A stretch of DNA of 64,000 nucleotides from NCBI RefSeq assembly GCF_000337815.1, contig NZ_AOLN01000018.1:186001-250000 (forward strand), written 5' to 3'. Below the pieces are notes generated by a model. It saw nothing but the letters and a program-made list of their open reading frames with translations, searched no databases and was not told the origin of the DNA. Source of the DNA: Haloferax mucosum ATCC BAA-1512 (GTDB lineage: Archaea > Halobacteriota > Halobacteria > Halobacteriales > Haloferacaceae). Within the stretch, counting starts at the first letter, position 1. Each line of letters starts with the position of its first letter. The translations under genes and the position numbers were made by a program. Positions 51,463 through 60,055 of this stretch are shown here, piece after piece.

Positions 51463-52557
51463 CTATTCGTCGTCCGTCGGGACGCCGCAGAGATTCCCGT
51501 CGTCGAACAGTTTCGCGCGGAGGAACCGCGCCCGGAAGCGGTTCGCACCCTCGTACACGTCGGCTTCCCGGATGTCGTCGGTGCGGTCGTCCGCGACCGC
51601 CTCGATGATGTCTTCGACCTGCTGTTTCTCCGACGGCGTGAGTTCGAACTCGTAGGTGTTCGTCTCTTCTGCTTCGAGTCGCGTCCACTTGCGCGAGGCC
51701 GCGACGACGAGCGAACACGGTTCGCGGCAGGGGAACGCGCCGTCACCGCCATCGACGTCGAGGTCGGTCTCGTCGTCGTACTGCCACTCGCGCCGCTTTA
51801 CGCACTGCGAGTCGTCACAGCAGGCCTCGGCGACCCAGTTGACGTGCTCGTGTCCGTCGCCACGGTTCCACGTCTTGATGACGCCGTACATGCCGGTCTG
51901 GCGGCCGATGGCGTCTTGCCAATGGGTGATGTCGAGGTCGCCCTCGCGCTCGCGGTACCAGTTCGGCACCGTCGCGGGATAGAACGTCTCGACCGTTTCT
52001 ACGAGGTCGCGGCCGTCGAGGTCGGGAAAGACCCAGCCACCGGCGAGGTTGTTGCCGGTTTTCAGCGGCCGATACCGGCCTTTCTCGTCGTAGGTCGCCA
52101 ACTGCCGCGCCGCGAGCGGTTCGTGGTACGAATCGAGGGTAGACGCGTCGCGGTCGGCCTCGTCGGCGTGGCGCAGTTCGTAGGTCCGGTCGCCGTCGTC
52201 ACCGAGCGTCACCGTGACGAGAAGTTGGCCCCACTCGCGCTTGTGGCCCCGTCGAAGAGCGTCGTAGCGCTCCGGGAGCGACTGGGTCTCGTCGTCAGCG
52301 CCTTCGACCCACCGAAGGAACGCCCGGCGTTGCGGACTCGACTCGCCGACGGCACGCGTCCAGAAGTGCCAGTTGGTCGCGTAGTCGTCGTGGTCGGCGA
52401 GCGCGTCGCGGAGTTCGTTCTCGGAGAGGCCGTCTTGCCGCGCGTCGGGCGTCTCCAGTCGGTAGCCGTCGTCGGTTCGTTCGACGTGCAGTCCGTCGAG
52501 ATGGACGCCGTCGTCGGTCGCGGCGGCATCGATGAGGGCGTCGAGATGGTCCTCCAT
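51463..52557 (-). CDS. DR2241-family protein with C-terminal Fe-S-type cysteine cluster
   Basis: The 364-residue protein has an N-terminal region (residues 1-200) with no recognised fold. A cysteine-rich part at about 235-285 (CCDDSQC, FPCREPC) is typical of the DR2241 4Fe-4S stabilising domain. These proteins are usually fused to or next to CbiX in haloarchaea and Deinococcus. Here the gene starts 2 bp after the stop of cbiX on the same strand, so both products probably act on the same tetrapyrrole. Confidence 0.82.
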   Translation of the reverse strand: MEDHLDALIDAAATDDGVHLDGLHVERTDDGYRLETPDARQDGLSENELRDALADHDDYATNWHFWTRAVGESSPQRRAFLRWVEGADDETQSLPERYDALRRGHKREWGQLLVTVTLGDDGDRTYELRHADEADRDASTLDSYHEPLAARQLATYDEKGRYRPLKTGNNLAGGWVFPDLDGRDLVETVETFYPATVPNWYREREGDLDITHWQDAIGRQTGMYGVIKTWNRGDGHEHVNWVAEACCDDSQCVKRREWQYDDETDLDVDGGDGAFPCREPCSLVVAASRKWTRLEAEETNTYEFELTPSEKQQVEDIIEAVADDRTDDIREADVYEGANRFRARFLRAKLFDDGNLCGVPTDDE

Positions 52558-52559
52558 CG

Positions 52560-53438
52560 TCAGTCACCCGCCAGTGGCGTCTTTCGGGTTCGTTCGCGGA
52601 CGAGTTCGAGCGCATCGCCGATGTCGGCACCGGCGTCGGCGGCGCGTTCGAGCACTACGTCGGCCATTAAGCCCTCGGTGCCGACCGCACCCGCATACCA
52701 GATGCGGTGGCCCTCGACCGATGCTGGAACGTCGTAGCCGTTGCGGTAGTCGTCTGTGAGACCCATGTCTTCGGGGATGTCCTCTTGGGTGTGAAAACCG
52801 TCCGCAATAAACAGCGGGACGACGACGATGTCGTCGGACTCGAAGAAGTCGGCCACGTCGTCAACCTCCGGTTCTTCGTCCATGTAGAGCGCCTGCACCT
52901 CGTCGAAGCGGTCCAACTCGCGGATGCGGTCGGCGTGGTACTCGATCGCCTTCGCGGAGTTCTCGTTGCGCTCGGTGCCGTGACCGACGACGGCCAAACC
53001 GAACCCGTCGCCGACATCCGGGTCGCCCGTGACGGTCTCGGCCCGCCGGACGATGACGTCAGTCATCGCTCCGTGCGTTCCGACGGGGCCGCAGTAGTGA
53101 ACCGTCTTTTCGGACACGTCGTCAGCGGTGAGCGTGACGTGCGACGCGGACAGTCCGTCGGAGTCCCAGTCGGATACGTCCCAGCCGTCGAGGCGAAGTT
53201 CTCGCGGAATGACCTGCTCGGTGAAGTAGCCCTCGCTGATGAAAAGCGGGACGACGTACACCTCGTCGGACTCAACGGTTCGAAGGACCTCACGAATCGA
53301 CGGCTCTTCCTTCCAGAAGCCGGTTCGAACCTCGTCGAACGCGCCGACCTCGCGGATGGTGTCCGCGTGGTTGTAGGTAGGTGCGCTCGAATCCGGGTTC
53401 AGGTGCGACCCGTGCGCCACGATGACCAGCGCTTGCAT
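52560..53438 (-). CDS. cbiX: sirohydrochlorin chelatase CbiX, two-domain form
   Basis: The 292-residue protein contains two copies of the chelatase fold. The first begins VIVAHGSHLNP (catalytic His10) and the second LAVVGHGTERNEN near residue 150. Each has a PLFI segment (VVPLFISEGYFTE and VVPLFIADGFHTQ) with its own His or Tyr. CbiX inserts cobalt (or iron) into sirohydrochlorin on the way to cobalamin or siroheme. It is upstream of the DR2241 gene in the same unit. Confidence 0.9.
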   Translation of the reverse strand: MQALVIVAHGSHLNPDSSAPTYNHADTIREVGAFDEVRTGFWKEEPSIREVLRTVESDEVYVVPLFISEGYFTEQVIPRELRLDGWDVSDWDSDGLSASHVTLTADDVSEKTVHYCGPVGTHGAMTDVIVRRAETVTGDPDVGDGFGLAVVGHGTERNENSAKAIEYHADRIRELDRFDEVQALYMDEEPEVDDVADFFESDDIVVVPLFIADGFHTQEDIPEDMGLTDDYRNGYDVPASVEGHRIWYAGAVGTEGLMADVVLERAADAGADIGDALELVRERTRKTPLAGD

Positions 53439-53578
53439 GTCCGGGGGTTACGACGGCACTGTCTTATGAACTTCGCATCCAGAAAAGGAATCTTGGTGTT
53501 CGGCCAACTCGCGTTCACCACTCGTTCACGAAGCGTCCATGGCGGCGGTTTTTTGCACGCGCCCGACGACCCCCAGGC

Positions 53579-54073
53579 ATGTCTCTCGCCGCTGACGCAC
53601 GCGATGCCGTTCGTGAACGACCGTTCCTTCTGACCGCCCTTCGCGCGGGCGTCGTCAACTACGCCGCCGCCGCGGCCGCCCTCGACCTCGGAGACGACGA
53701 GGCGGTCGCGGCCGCACTCCGTCGCTTCGCCGAGGACCTGCCCGAACTCGAAACGGAGTCCCGCGAGGCGACCGTCACGATGCGGAGCGGAATCGGTCTC
53801 GTCGGCGAAGATATCGACGCGACGGACGACGAACCACTGCTCTCCGTTGCCGGCGTTGACCTCGCCGCGGGCGGCCCGCTCACCGCGATTATCGCCGAGG
53901 GCGAAGTCGATACGGCGGCGCTCGGAACGGTCCTCTCTCGCCTCGACGCCGAATCCATCGTCGTCGATGCCGCGGGCGTCGCGGGCGACGCGATGTTGGT
54001 CGTCGTCCCACGCCGACAGGGGGCCGCCGCGCTCCGCGTCGTCGAATCCGCCGTCAGCCATGTATACATCTAA
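53579..54073 (+). CDS. haloarchaeal ACT-like or regulatory protein (DUF7523-like)
   Basis: The 164-residue protein has a helical N-terminal half (LTALRAGVVNYAAAAAALDL, DDEAVAAALRRFAEDL) that looks like a small HTH. The C-terminal half (PLTAIIAEGEVDTAALGTVLSRL in parts) resembles an ACT-type regulatory fold. I recall the family as DUF7523 and do not know its ligand. It is divergent from cbiX. A 6-bp inverted repeat follows its stop. Confidence 0.72.
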   Translation: MSLAADARDAVRERPFLLTALRAGVVNYAAAAAALDLGDDEAVAAALRRFAEDLPELETESREATVTMRSGIGLVGEDIDATDDEPLLSVAGVDLAAGGPLTAIIAEGEVDTAALGTVLSRLDAESIVVDAAGVAGDAMLVVVPRRQGAAALRVVESAVSHVYI

Positions 54074-54092
54074 GTGTCTCAATATCAGACAC
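54074..54092 (+). terminator. small inverted repeat after the DUF7523-like gene
   Basis: GTGTCT and AGACAC are separated by seven bases directly after the stop codon. There is no T-run, so terminator function is uncertain. Confidence 0.3.
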
Positions 54093-54110
54093 GACATTCG
54101 GTTGTGGGCG

Positions 54111-54118
54111 CTTAATAC
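54111..54118 (+). promoter_or_regulatory. TATA-like box upstream of the small ORF before cysS
   Basis: CTTAATAC lies 23-30 nt before the ATG at 54141, the right spacing for a leaderless transcript that would include cysS. Confidence 0.4.
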
Positions 54119-54140
54119 GACACACCCGATCAGAATTGCG

Positions 54141-54359
54141 ATGGTTTCGTCCAGCCCCAGCACCGCAGACGGAAATGTCACACTCTCATCTACTGACCTT
54201 CGCCACGAACTCGATTTGGATGCCGACGAGTTGATGGCGTCAGTCGTTCGTCGGCTTCGACGACGAGGACGCCGTTCGACTCGCCGACCGCTCGGTCGCC
54301 CGCCCCGACACTCGTTCCGACGGGTTGAAAATCCTCCCACGAGTAGCCGAGAGCGATGA
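54141..54359 (+). pseudogene. short gene upstream of cysS, probably frameshifted
   Basis: The frame from ATG 54141 reads an acidic, natural-looking start (VSSSPSTADGNVTL then LRHELDLDADELMA), then turns abruptly into Arg-rich sequence (VVRRLRRRGRR) until a TGA that overlaps the cysS ATG. In the +1 frame the second half reads plausible acidic protein (SFVGFDDEDAVRLADRS, then [12 protein letters not shown]). This is best explained by a frameshift in a real or decaying gene. A short intact protein is the alternative. Confidence 0.4.
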
Positions 54360-55840
54360 CCCTGTCCGTGACCAACACCCTGACGGGAGCGCGCGAGGAG
54401 TTCGAGTCGCACGGCGACGAAGTGCTGCTCTACGTCTGTGGACTGACGGTCTCGGACGACGCACACCTCGGCCACGCTCGCCTGTGGATGCACGCCGACC
54501 TGATGCACCGCTGGCTCGAATACGAGGGCTACGACGTCCGCCACGTCGAGAACTTCACCGACGTAAACGAGAAAATCGCCGCGCGAATCGGCGAAGCCGA
54601 CCTCGGCGACGACGAAGCGACCGTCGCAAACCACTTCGTCAGCGACGTTATCCGTGACATGCGCGGTCTCAACCTCAAGCGAGCGGAGGTCTATCCGCGC
54701 GTCTCCGAACACATTCCCGAGATTATCGACCTCATAGAGACGCTCGTTGACCGCGGGCACGCCTACGAGTCGAACGGCTCGGTCTACTTCGACGTCTCCA
54801 CGTTCGACGACTACGGCAAACTCTCGAATCAGAAACTCGAAGAACTGGAGTCCCACGCCGACGACGGCGAACGCTCCGAGAAGCGAAACCCGACCGATTT
54901 CGCGCTGTGGAAAGCCGGTGCCGTCACGCCGGAGACCGCGGCGGAACACCGTCACGCCGACCTCGACCCCCTCACCGACCCGTGCGGCCAGACGTGGGAG
55001 TCGCCGTGGGGCGACGGTCGCCCGGGATGGCACATCGAGTGCTCTGCGATGTCGATGACGCACCTCGGCGAAACCATCGACATCCACGTCGGCGGCCGCG
55101 ACCTCGTCTTCCCGCACCACGAAAACGAAATCGCCCAGTCGGAGGCCGCGACCGGCGCGCAGTTCGCCCGCTACTGGCTCCACGTCGGACTGCTCCAGAC
55201 CGACGGCGACAAGATGAGTTCCAGTCTCGGGAACTTCTTTTACGTCGCCGACGCGCTCGACGAGTTCGGTGTTGACGTGATTCGAACGTTCTACCTCTCG
55301 ACCGCCTACGGCTCTGAACAGACGTACTCCGAGGAGACGATTTCCGAGGCCGAAGAGCGCTGGAACCGTCTCGAACGCGCCTACGAGGCGGCCGCCGAGG
55401 CGTGCGACAGCCCCGACGCGCGGACGAAAGTTGAGTCCGAGACGCTCCGCACCGCGGTCGCGGAGACCCGCGAAGACTTCCGCGCGGCCATGAACGACGA
55501 CTTCAACGTCCGCGAGGCGATGGCCGAACTGCTCGGTCTCGCCAGCGCAGTCAACCGTCACGTCGCGGACGTCGACGAGTACGACTACCGCGCGCTCCGC
55601 GAGGCCATCGAGACGTTCGAAGACCTCGGCGGCGACGTGTTCGGTCTCTCCTTCGGCGCGTCGGGCGACGGCGGCGACGTGTCGGTCGCAGAAGACCTCG
55701 TCCAACTCGTCTTGGACGTGCGCGAGGCCGAACGCGAGGCGGGCAACTACGAGCGCGCAGACGACCTCCGCGACGAACTGACCGCCCTCGGCGTCGAAGT
55801 CGAAGACGGCGAAGACGGCGCGACGTTCCGCTTCGAGTAA
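54356..55840 (+). CDS. cysS: cysteinyl-tRNA synthetase
   Basis: The 494-residue class I synthetase has the zinc/HIGH region [19 protein letters not shown] (in parts), [23 protein letters not shown] for zinc binding and the KMSSS loop [10 protein letters not shown] near residue 285. It charges tRNA-Cys. ATG 54356 overlaps the stop of the small upstream frame. A C-terminal helical domain ([21 protein letters not shown]) is normal for CysRS. Confidence 0.96.
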   Translation: MTLSVTNTLTGAREEFESHGDEVLLYVCGLTVSDDAHLGHARLWMHADLMHRWLEYEGYDVRHVENFTDVNEKIAARIGEADLGDDEATVANHFVSDVIRDMRGLNLKRAEVYPRVSEHIPEIIDLIETLVDRGHAYESNGSVYFDVSTFDDYGKLSNQKLEELESHADDGERSEKRNPTDFALWKAGAVTPETAAEHRHADLDPLTDPCGQTWESPWGDGRPGWHIECSAMSMTHLGETIDIHVGGRDLVFPHHENEIAQSEAATGAQFARYWLHVGLLQTDGDKMSSSLGNFFYVADALDEFGVDVIRTFYLSTAYGSEQTYSEETISEAEERWNRLERAYEAAAEACDSPDARTKVESETLRTAVAETREDFRAAMNDDFNVREAMAELLGLASAVNRHVADVDEYDYRALREAIETFEDLGGDVFGLSFGASGDGGDVSVAEDLVQLVLDVREAEREAGNYERADDLRDELTALGVEVEDGEDGATFRFE

Positions 55841-57880
55841 TCACGTCCGCGACGCTGTCTCGCCAAGCGTGACCGATGCCCCGCTCACGACGAACCGCGC
55901 GCCGCCGTCTCTTCCGGTTTCGACGCGTATCTCCCATCCGTGAGCGTCGGCGATTTCGGCGACGATAGCGAGTCCGAGACCCGTTCCGCCGCGATTCGTC
56001 GAAAAGCCCGACTCGAAGATGTCGTCTCGCCGGTCCGCCGGAATCCCCTCGCCGGAGTCTTCGACGTAGAATCCGTCGTCGGTCACGCCAACCCAGAGTG
56101 TGATGTCGTTGCCGCCGTGTTCGAACGCGTTGCGGACGAGATTTTCGAGGAGTCGGCGGAGTCTATCGGGGTCGGCGGCGACGGTTCCGTCCGACTCCAC
56201 GGCAAGTCGCGCGTCGTCCGTGACCACACCGTCCCACGCGAGCGACGCGATGTCGCCGAAGCGGACCGGTTCCGGGTCCTCGACGAGTCGGCCGTGTCGC
56301 GCGAGGCTGAGCGCGTCCTGAATGATATCGTCCATCCGGTCGAGCGCGTGTTGGGCGGTCTCGGCGTGACCGTCGTCGCCCGTCTCGCGCGCCAGTTCGA
56401 GGTGGCCGGAGGCGACGTTGAGCGGGTTCCGAAGGTCGTGTGAGACCACGCTGGCGAACCGTTCGAGCCGTTCGTTCGCGCGGGCGAGTCGTCGCTCGCG
56501 CCGCTTTCGGTCGGTGATGTCACGGAGGTTCAAGACGACGCCCTCGACGAACGGTTCGTCGAGCAGGTTCCGGCCGATTCCTTCGACGACCACCGGTTCA
56601 CCCTCGGGACCGGTAATTCGCGCTTCGAACCGCTCTGCTCCGCCGGGGTGTTCACAGATGCGGTCGAACGTCCGCTTCACCGAGTCGAGGTCCGAGTCGT
56701 CTCCGAGATTGAAAATAGATTCGCCGACGATATCCGACGGCGCGCGCCCGGTCAACGCTTCGATTGGGGGACTCACGTACTCTGTCGTGCCCTCCGCGTC
56801 GAGGACGGCCACGACATCCGATGCGTGTTCGATAGAGGACTGAAACCGGCGCTGTGCGCGCTGTCGTTCCGTGGCGTCTCGGATGATGACGACCGTTCCG
56901 TCGTCGGCATCCGTGAGCGGAGACGACCGAACTTCGAGATAGCGGTGGGTCCCGTCGCCGTCGGCGTCGAAGACGACCGTCGAATCCCGCTTGTCGCCCG
57001 ACTGTTCGTCATCGAGCAGGTCGTCGATGGCCGGAGCCAGCGTCGAAAGGTCGCGCCCGATCGAGTCGTCGGCTATCGAGAGGAGTCGCCGTGCCGCCGG
57101 GTTCAAATCGACCACGCGGCGGTCGCCGTCGAGGACGACGTAGGCGTCGCGCATCTCTTCGACGACGGTGTCTCGGGCGACCGGAACGAGGTCGAACAGC
57201 CGGTACCGAAAGAGCGCGAGCGCGAAGAGCACGCCCGAGCCGGCGAACGCGATAGACGTGTAGTTGAGGACGGAGCCGCCGAGAACCCAGTAGACGTTCG
57301 CGCCGAGCGAAATCGCAACCCCACCGAGGACGGCAAGTCCCTGCGTTCTGAGGATGCGACGCAAGCGGACGACGCGCCGGAACAGAATCGACATGCCGAG
57401 GAGGATCAACAGGTACGAGTAGACGACTTGGACGTAGTAGCCGACCCGGAAATCACGCTGGACGACGACAATCGGAACGTCCGTGACGCTCGCCGTCGTC
57501 CACGCGAGTCCGTGCAACGGGTTCGTCGCCACGGCCGCCGACAGGAGCACCGACGGGATTGTGACTGCCGCGATTACCCGGCGTGTGACCGGAATTCGAG
57601 AGTCGGCGTACTGGAGCGCAAAGACGAACCACGCGGGCGGGAGGACGGCGACGCCGACGTACGAGAGCCGAACCCAGAACAACTGCCACTCGACGCCGGT
57701 GCCCACGAGTTGGACGAGATACAGTGCGGACCACCACGCGGAGGCGGCGGTAATCGCGCCGAGCGCGTTCGACCCGGGCGTCGAGCGATAGCGAAACGAG
57801 TACGTGGCGATTGTCCCCGCTAACAGAACAGACGCGATGAGGGGCACGAAAACTGGATGAAACTGCCACGCCTCGTGCAT
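55841..57880 (-). CDS. membrane sensor histidine kinase with two PAS domains
   Basis: The 679-residue protein has an N-terminal seven-helix sensor region (residues 8-220) of the archaeal N7TM type. Two PAS domains follow (about 230-340 and 350-465). HisKA has the phospho-acceptor SHDLRNPL near residue 481, then the ATPase boxes N (ENLVRNAFEHGG), G1 (EDSGEGIP) and G2 (GTGLGLAIV). The signal is unknown. No response regulator is adjacent, as is usual for haloarchaeal orphan kinases. It is convergent with cysS. Confidence 0.93.
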   Translation of the reverse strand: MHEAWQFHPVFVPLIASVLLAGTIATYSFRYRSTPGSNALGAITAASAWWSALYLVQLVGTGVEWQLFWVRLSYVGVAVLPPAWFVFALQYADSRIPVTRRVIAAVTIPSVLLSAAVATNPLHGLAWTTASVTDVPIVVVQRDFRVGYYVQVVYSYLLILLGMSILFRRVVRLRRILRTQGLAVLGGVAISLGANVYWVLGGSVLNYTSIAFAGSGVLFALALFRYRLFDLVPVARDTVVEEMRDAYVVLDGDRRVVDLNPAARRLLSIADDSIGRDLSTLAPAIDDLLDDEQSGDKRDSTVVFDADGDGTHRYLEVRSSPLTDADDGTVVIIRDATERQRAQRRFQSSIEHASDVVAVLDAEGTTEYVSPPIEALTGRAPSDIVGESIFNLGDDSDLDSVKRTFDRICEHPGGAERFEARITGPEGEPVVVEGIGRNLLDEPFVEGVVLNLRDITDRKRRERRLARANERLERFASVVSHDLRNPLNVASGHLELARETGDDGHAETAQHALDRMDDIIQDALSLARHGRLVEDPEPVRFGDIASLAWDGVVTDDARLAVESDGTVAADPDRLRRLLENLVRNAFEHGGNDITLWVGVTDDGFYVEDSGEGIPADRRDDIFESGFSTNRGGTGLGLAIVAEIADAHGWEIRVETGRDGGARFVVSGASVTLGETASRT

Positions 57881-57939
57881 CGTCCGAACACAAACAGACT
57901 CGTGTTATAATGATTGGCCGTACTGTCACTCGGCGAGAA

Positions 57940-58224
57940 CTACATCGTAAAGAGATGTGAGTCGTCCGGAACGTCGAACAGGCCCATTCTGACGCCCGCA
58001 TCGAGCCACCCGTACCCGTAGGAAAACGAGGCGAGCGCATTCACCCAGTCGTCCGCGTCCTTGAAGTGTCGGCCGTCTTCGAGGTAGGATTCCGCCATCT
58101 CCAGACAGTCGGCCGCGGCGTGGCCGAGGTGCGTCTCGGACGGGACGGCTTGGACGGCTTCGGCCAGTGCGTCCGCGAGCATGCGTTCGTATCGGTTCGT
58201 CTTTTCGTGGAGGTCGGCGGGCAT
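57940..58224 (-). CDS. DUF357 family protein
   Basis: The 94-residue helical protein starts MPADLHEKTNRYERMLADAL and has DWVNALASFSYGYGWLDAGVRMGLF (in parts), the archaeal DUF357 pattern. The preferred start is ATG 58224; the longer frame upstream is not conserved. The family is small, helical and of unknown function. It is divergent from the thioredoxin reductase gene and 59 bp upstream of the kinase start. Confidence 0.82.
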   Translation of the reverse strand: MPADLHEKTNRYERMLADALAEAVQAVPSETHLGHAAADCLEMAESYLEDGRHFKDADDWVNALASFSYGYGWLDAGVRMGLFDVPDDSHLFTM

Positions 58225-58401
58225 GTTCGGACGTGCGTCGGCGACGGATACCGGTCTTTCGCTCCGAGTCGGCGTGGGCGGTACTCTGTCATCGTCGCGG
58301 TTGCGAGCCGCGCCGCCGTGATATGTCGTCTCGTGGCGGTCTTGTAGCAGTTCTCGCAATACAGCGAAACCTTAAGACACCGCTGTAGCGAACTACGACC
58401 A

Positions 58402-59451
58402 ATGACAGAAGACGCCGACTCGTTCGTAGAGCACAGGAAGCTCATCATCGCTGGCTCGGGCATCTCCGGTCTATCTGCGACCATCTACGCCGCCCGGTCC
58501 AACAACGAACCGCTCGTTCTCGAAGGCGACGAACCGGGCGGACAACTCACCCTCACGACGGAAGTCGATAACTACCCCGGCTTCCCCGAGGGAATCTCCG
58601 GTCCCGAACTCATCAACAACATGAAAGAGCAGGCCGAGCGATTCGGCACGGAGATTCGCCACGGCGTCATCGAAGACGTAGACGCGAGTGAGCGACCCTT
58701 CACCGTGACGCTGAAAAACGGCGACGTGTACACGACCGACGCGCTCATCTCCGCGTCCGGCGCGTCGGCTCGGACGCTTGGCATCCCCGGCGAGGAGGAC
58801 CTGATGGGCTACGGGCTTTCGACGTGTGCGACCTGTGACGGCGCGTTCTTCCGCGGCGAGAAGATTATGGTCATCGGCGGCGGCGACGCCGCGGTCGAAG
58901 AGGCAAACTTCCTCACGAAGTTCGCATCGACGGTCTATCTCGTCCACCGCCGCGAGGAGTTCCGCGCCGAGGACTACTGGGTTGACCGCCTGATGGAGAA
59001 GGTTGACGAGGGTGAAATCGAACTCATGCGCAACACCGAAGCAACGGAACTCCACGGCTCGCCCGAAGCGGGCGTAGACCACGTGACGCTCGTCCACAAC
59101 CCCGACGGTCACCCGACGGACAAACTCGACGACCCCGAGACTGAGACGTTCGACTTCGACGTTGGCGCGGTGTTCTACGCCATCGGCCACACCCCGAACG
59201 CGGACTATCTCGAAGGCACGGGCGTCCAGCGCGACGACGACGGCTACATCATCGCCAAGGGCGGCTCTGGCGGCGGCCAGACGGCGACCGACGTGCCCGG
59301 CATCTTCGCCGCGGGCGACGTAGTGGACTACCACTACCAGCAGGCCGCGACCGCAGGCGGCATGGGCGTGAAAGCCGCGCTCGACGCCGACGACTACCTC
59401 GAAGAACTCGAACGCGAAGAAAAGCAGGCGGCCGCGAGCGCGGCCGAGTAA
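58402..59451 (+). CDS. thioredoxin reductase (FAD, CxxC)
   Basis: The 349-residue protein has the FAD motif IIAGSGISGLSATIYAA (in parts), the redox-active CATC in STCATCDGAFF near residue 140, the NAD(P) motif VIGGGDAAVEEA, and GIFAAGDVVDYHYQQAATAGG in parts. It passes electrons from NADPH to thioredoxins, which can serve the peroxiredoxin at 13967. ATG 58402 gives a short acidic N-terminal extension. It is transcribed alone. Confidence 0.92.
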   Translation: MTEDADSFVEHRKLIIAGSGISGLSATIYAARSNNEPLVLEGDEPGGQLTLTTEVDNYPGFPEGISGPELINNMKEQAERFGTEIRHGVIEDVDASERPFTVTLKNGDVYTTDALISASGASARTLGIPGEEDLMGYGLSTCATCDGAFFRGEKIMVIGGGDAAVEEANFLTKFASTVYLVHRREEFRAEDYWVDRLMEKVDEGEIELMRNTEATELHGSPEAGVDHVTLVHNPDGHPTDKLDDPETETFDFDVGAVFYAIGHTPNADYLEGTGVQRDDDGYIIAKGGSGGGQTATDVPGIFAAGDVVDYHYQQAATAGGMGVKAALDADDYLEELEREEKQAAASAAE

Positions 59452-59464
59452 GCGAGTCGGCGTC

Positions 59465-59707
59465 TCAAGAGTCGCGTTTTTCGGGTGGTTCTCTGCTGTC
59501 CACAGTGTCAGCCGGCACGAACGCTTGGTGGACGAGGCTCAAGACGAGGTAGCCAGCCCCGGCGAAAAAAAGCGGGAGCGTGATGAACGTCGCAATCGTC
59601 TCGCCGCTACCCTGAATGTCGTGTAATTGGGCCGACATTACGCTAAGCTGAATGATGACGACGGCGAATCCGCGGCGAACCGTCCGGTGGAGGGCTGTAA
59701 TCGGCAT
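59465..59707 (-). CDS. small two-span membrane protein (80 aa)
   Basis: The product of ATG 59707 (MPITALHRTVRRGFAVVII) has one hydrophobic segment near residues 14-28 and another at 38-62 (ATFITLPLFFAGAGYLVLSL), then a charged tail. Longer upstream frame is possible but not membrane-like. It is convergent with the thioredoxin reductase gene. No family is recognised. Confidence 0.6.
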   Translation of the reverse strand: MPITALHRTVRRGFAVVIIQLSVMSAQLHDIQGSGETIATFITLPLFFAGAGYLVLSLVHQAFVPADTVDSREPPEKRDS

Positions 59708-59819
59708 ACTGCACCGACACACAGATAAGACACTAATCGGTTCTGCTTTCGAGGGCGAAGTCGGTGCCAGACGCGTCACGACACGCCGTCGCCTTTTGGT
59801 CGTGTTCCGCCGTTTCGCC

Positions 59820-60005
59820 TCACGTGAGCCTGACGAGAATCACCCCGAGAGACGCGGTGATGACGCCGAATACGGCGTAGATACTCGCAAACAGCGGCGC
59901 GTGGAGAACACCGAAGAAGTCTGCGACCGCGACGGCGAAAAAGAGGAGACTGACACCCATCGTACCGCCGCCGAGAATGTTTGGGACACCGCGTTCGGTT
60001 TCCAT
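59820..60005 (-). CDS. small two-span membrane protein (61 aa)
   Basis: From ATG 60005 the product (METERGVPNILGGG) has two hydrophobic segments, residues 16-34 and 38-60, and ends LVRLT. The much longer upstream frame overlaps the radical SAM gene and is Arg-rich, so it is rejected. The gene lies 50 bp after the radical SAM stop on the same strand and may be its third operon member. Confidence 0.62.
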   Translation of the reverse strand: METERGVPNILGGGTMGVSLLFFAVAVADFFGVLHAPLFASIYAVFGVITASLGVILVRLT

Positions 60006-60055
60006 ATCGGTGAGTCGTCGCCCGGCAAAATAAGCGGTCGGAACTCGACCCGAAG

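Noticed and set aside
53399..55705. 768-codon open frame on the reverse strand
   Set aside because: It is antisense to cysS and the DUF7523-like gene; cysS is certain, and the frame's repeats of Val/Gly/Arg are an antisense artefact.
56648..57823. 391-codon open frame antisense to the histidine kinase
   Set aside because: The kinase has all expected motifs; the antisense frame has none.
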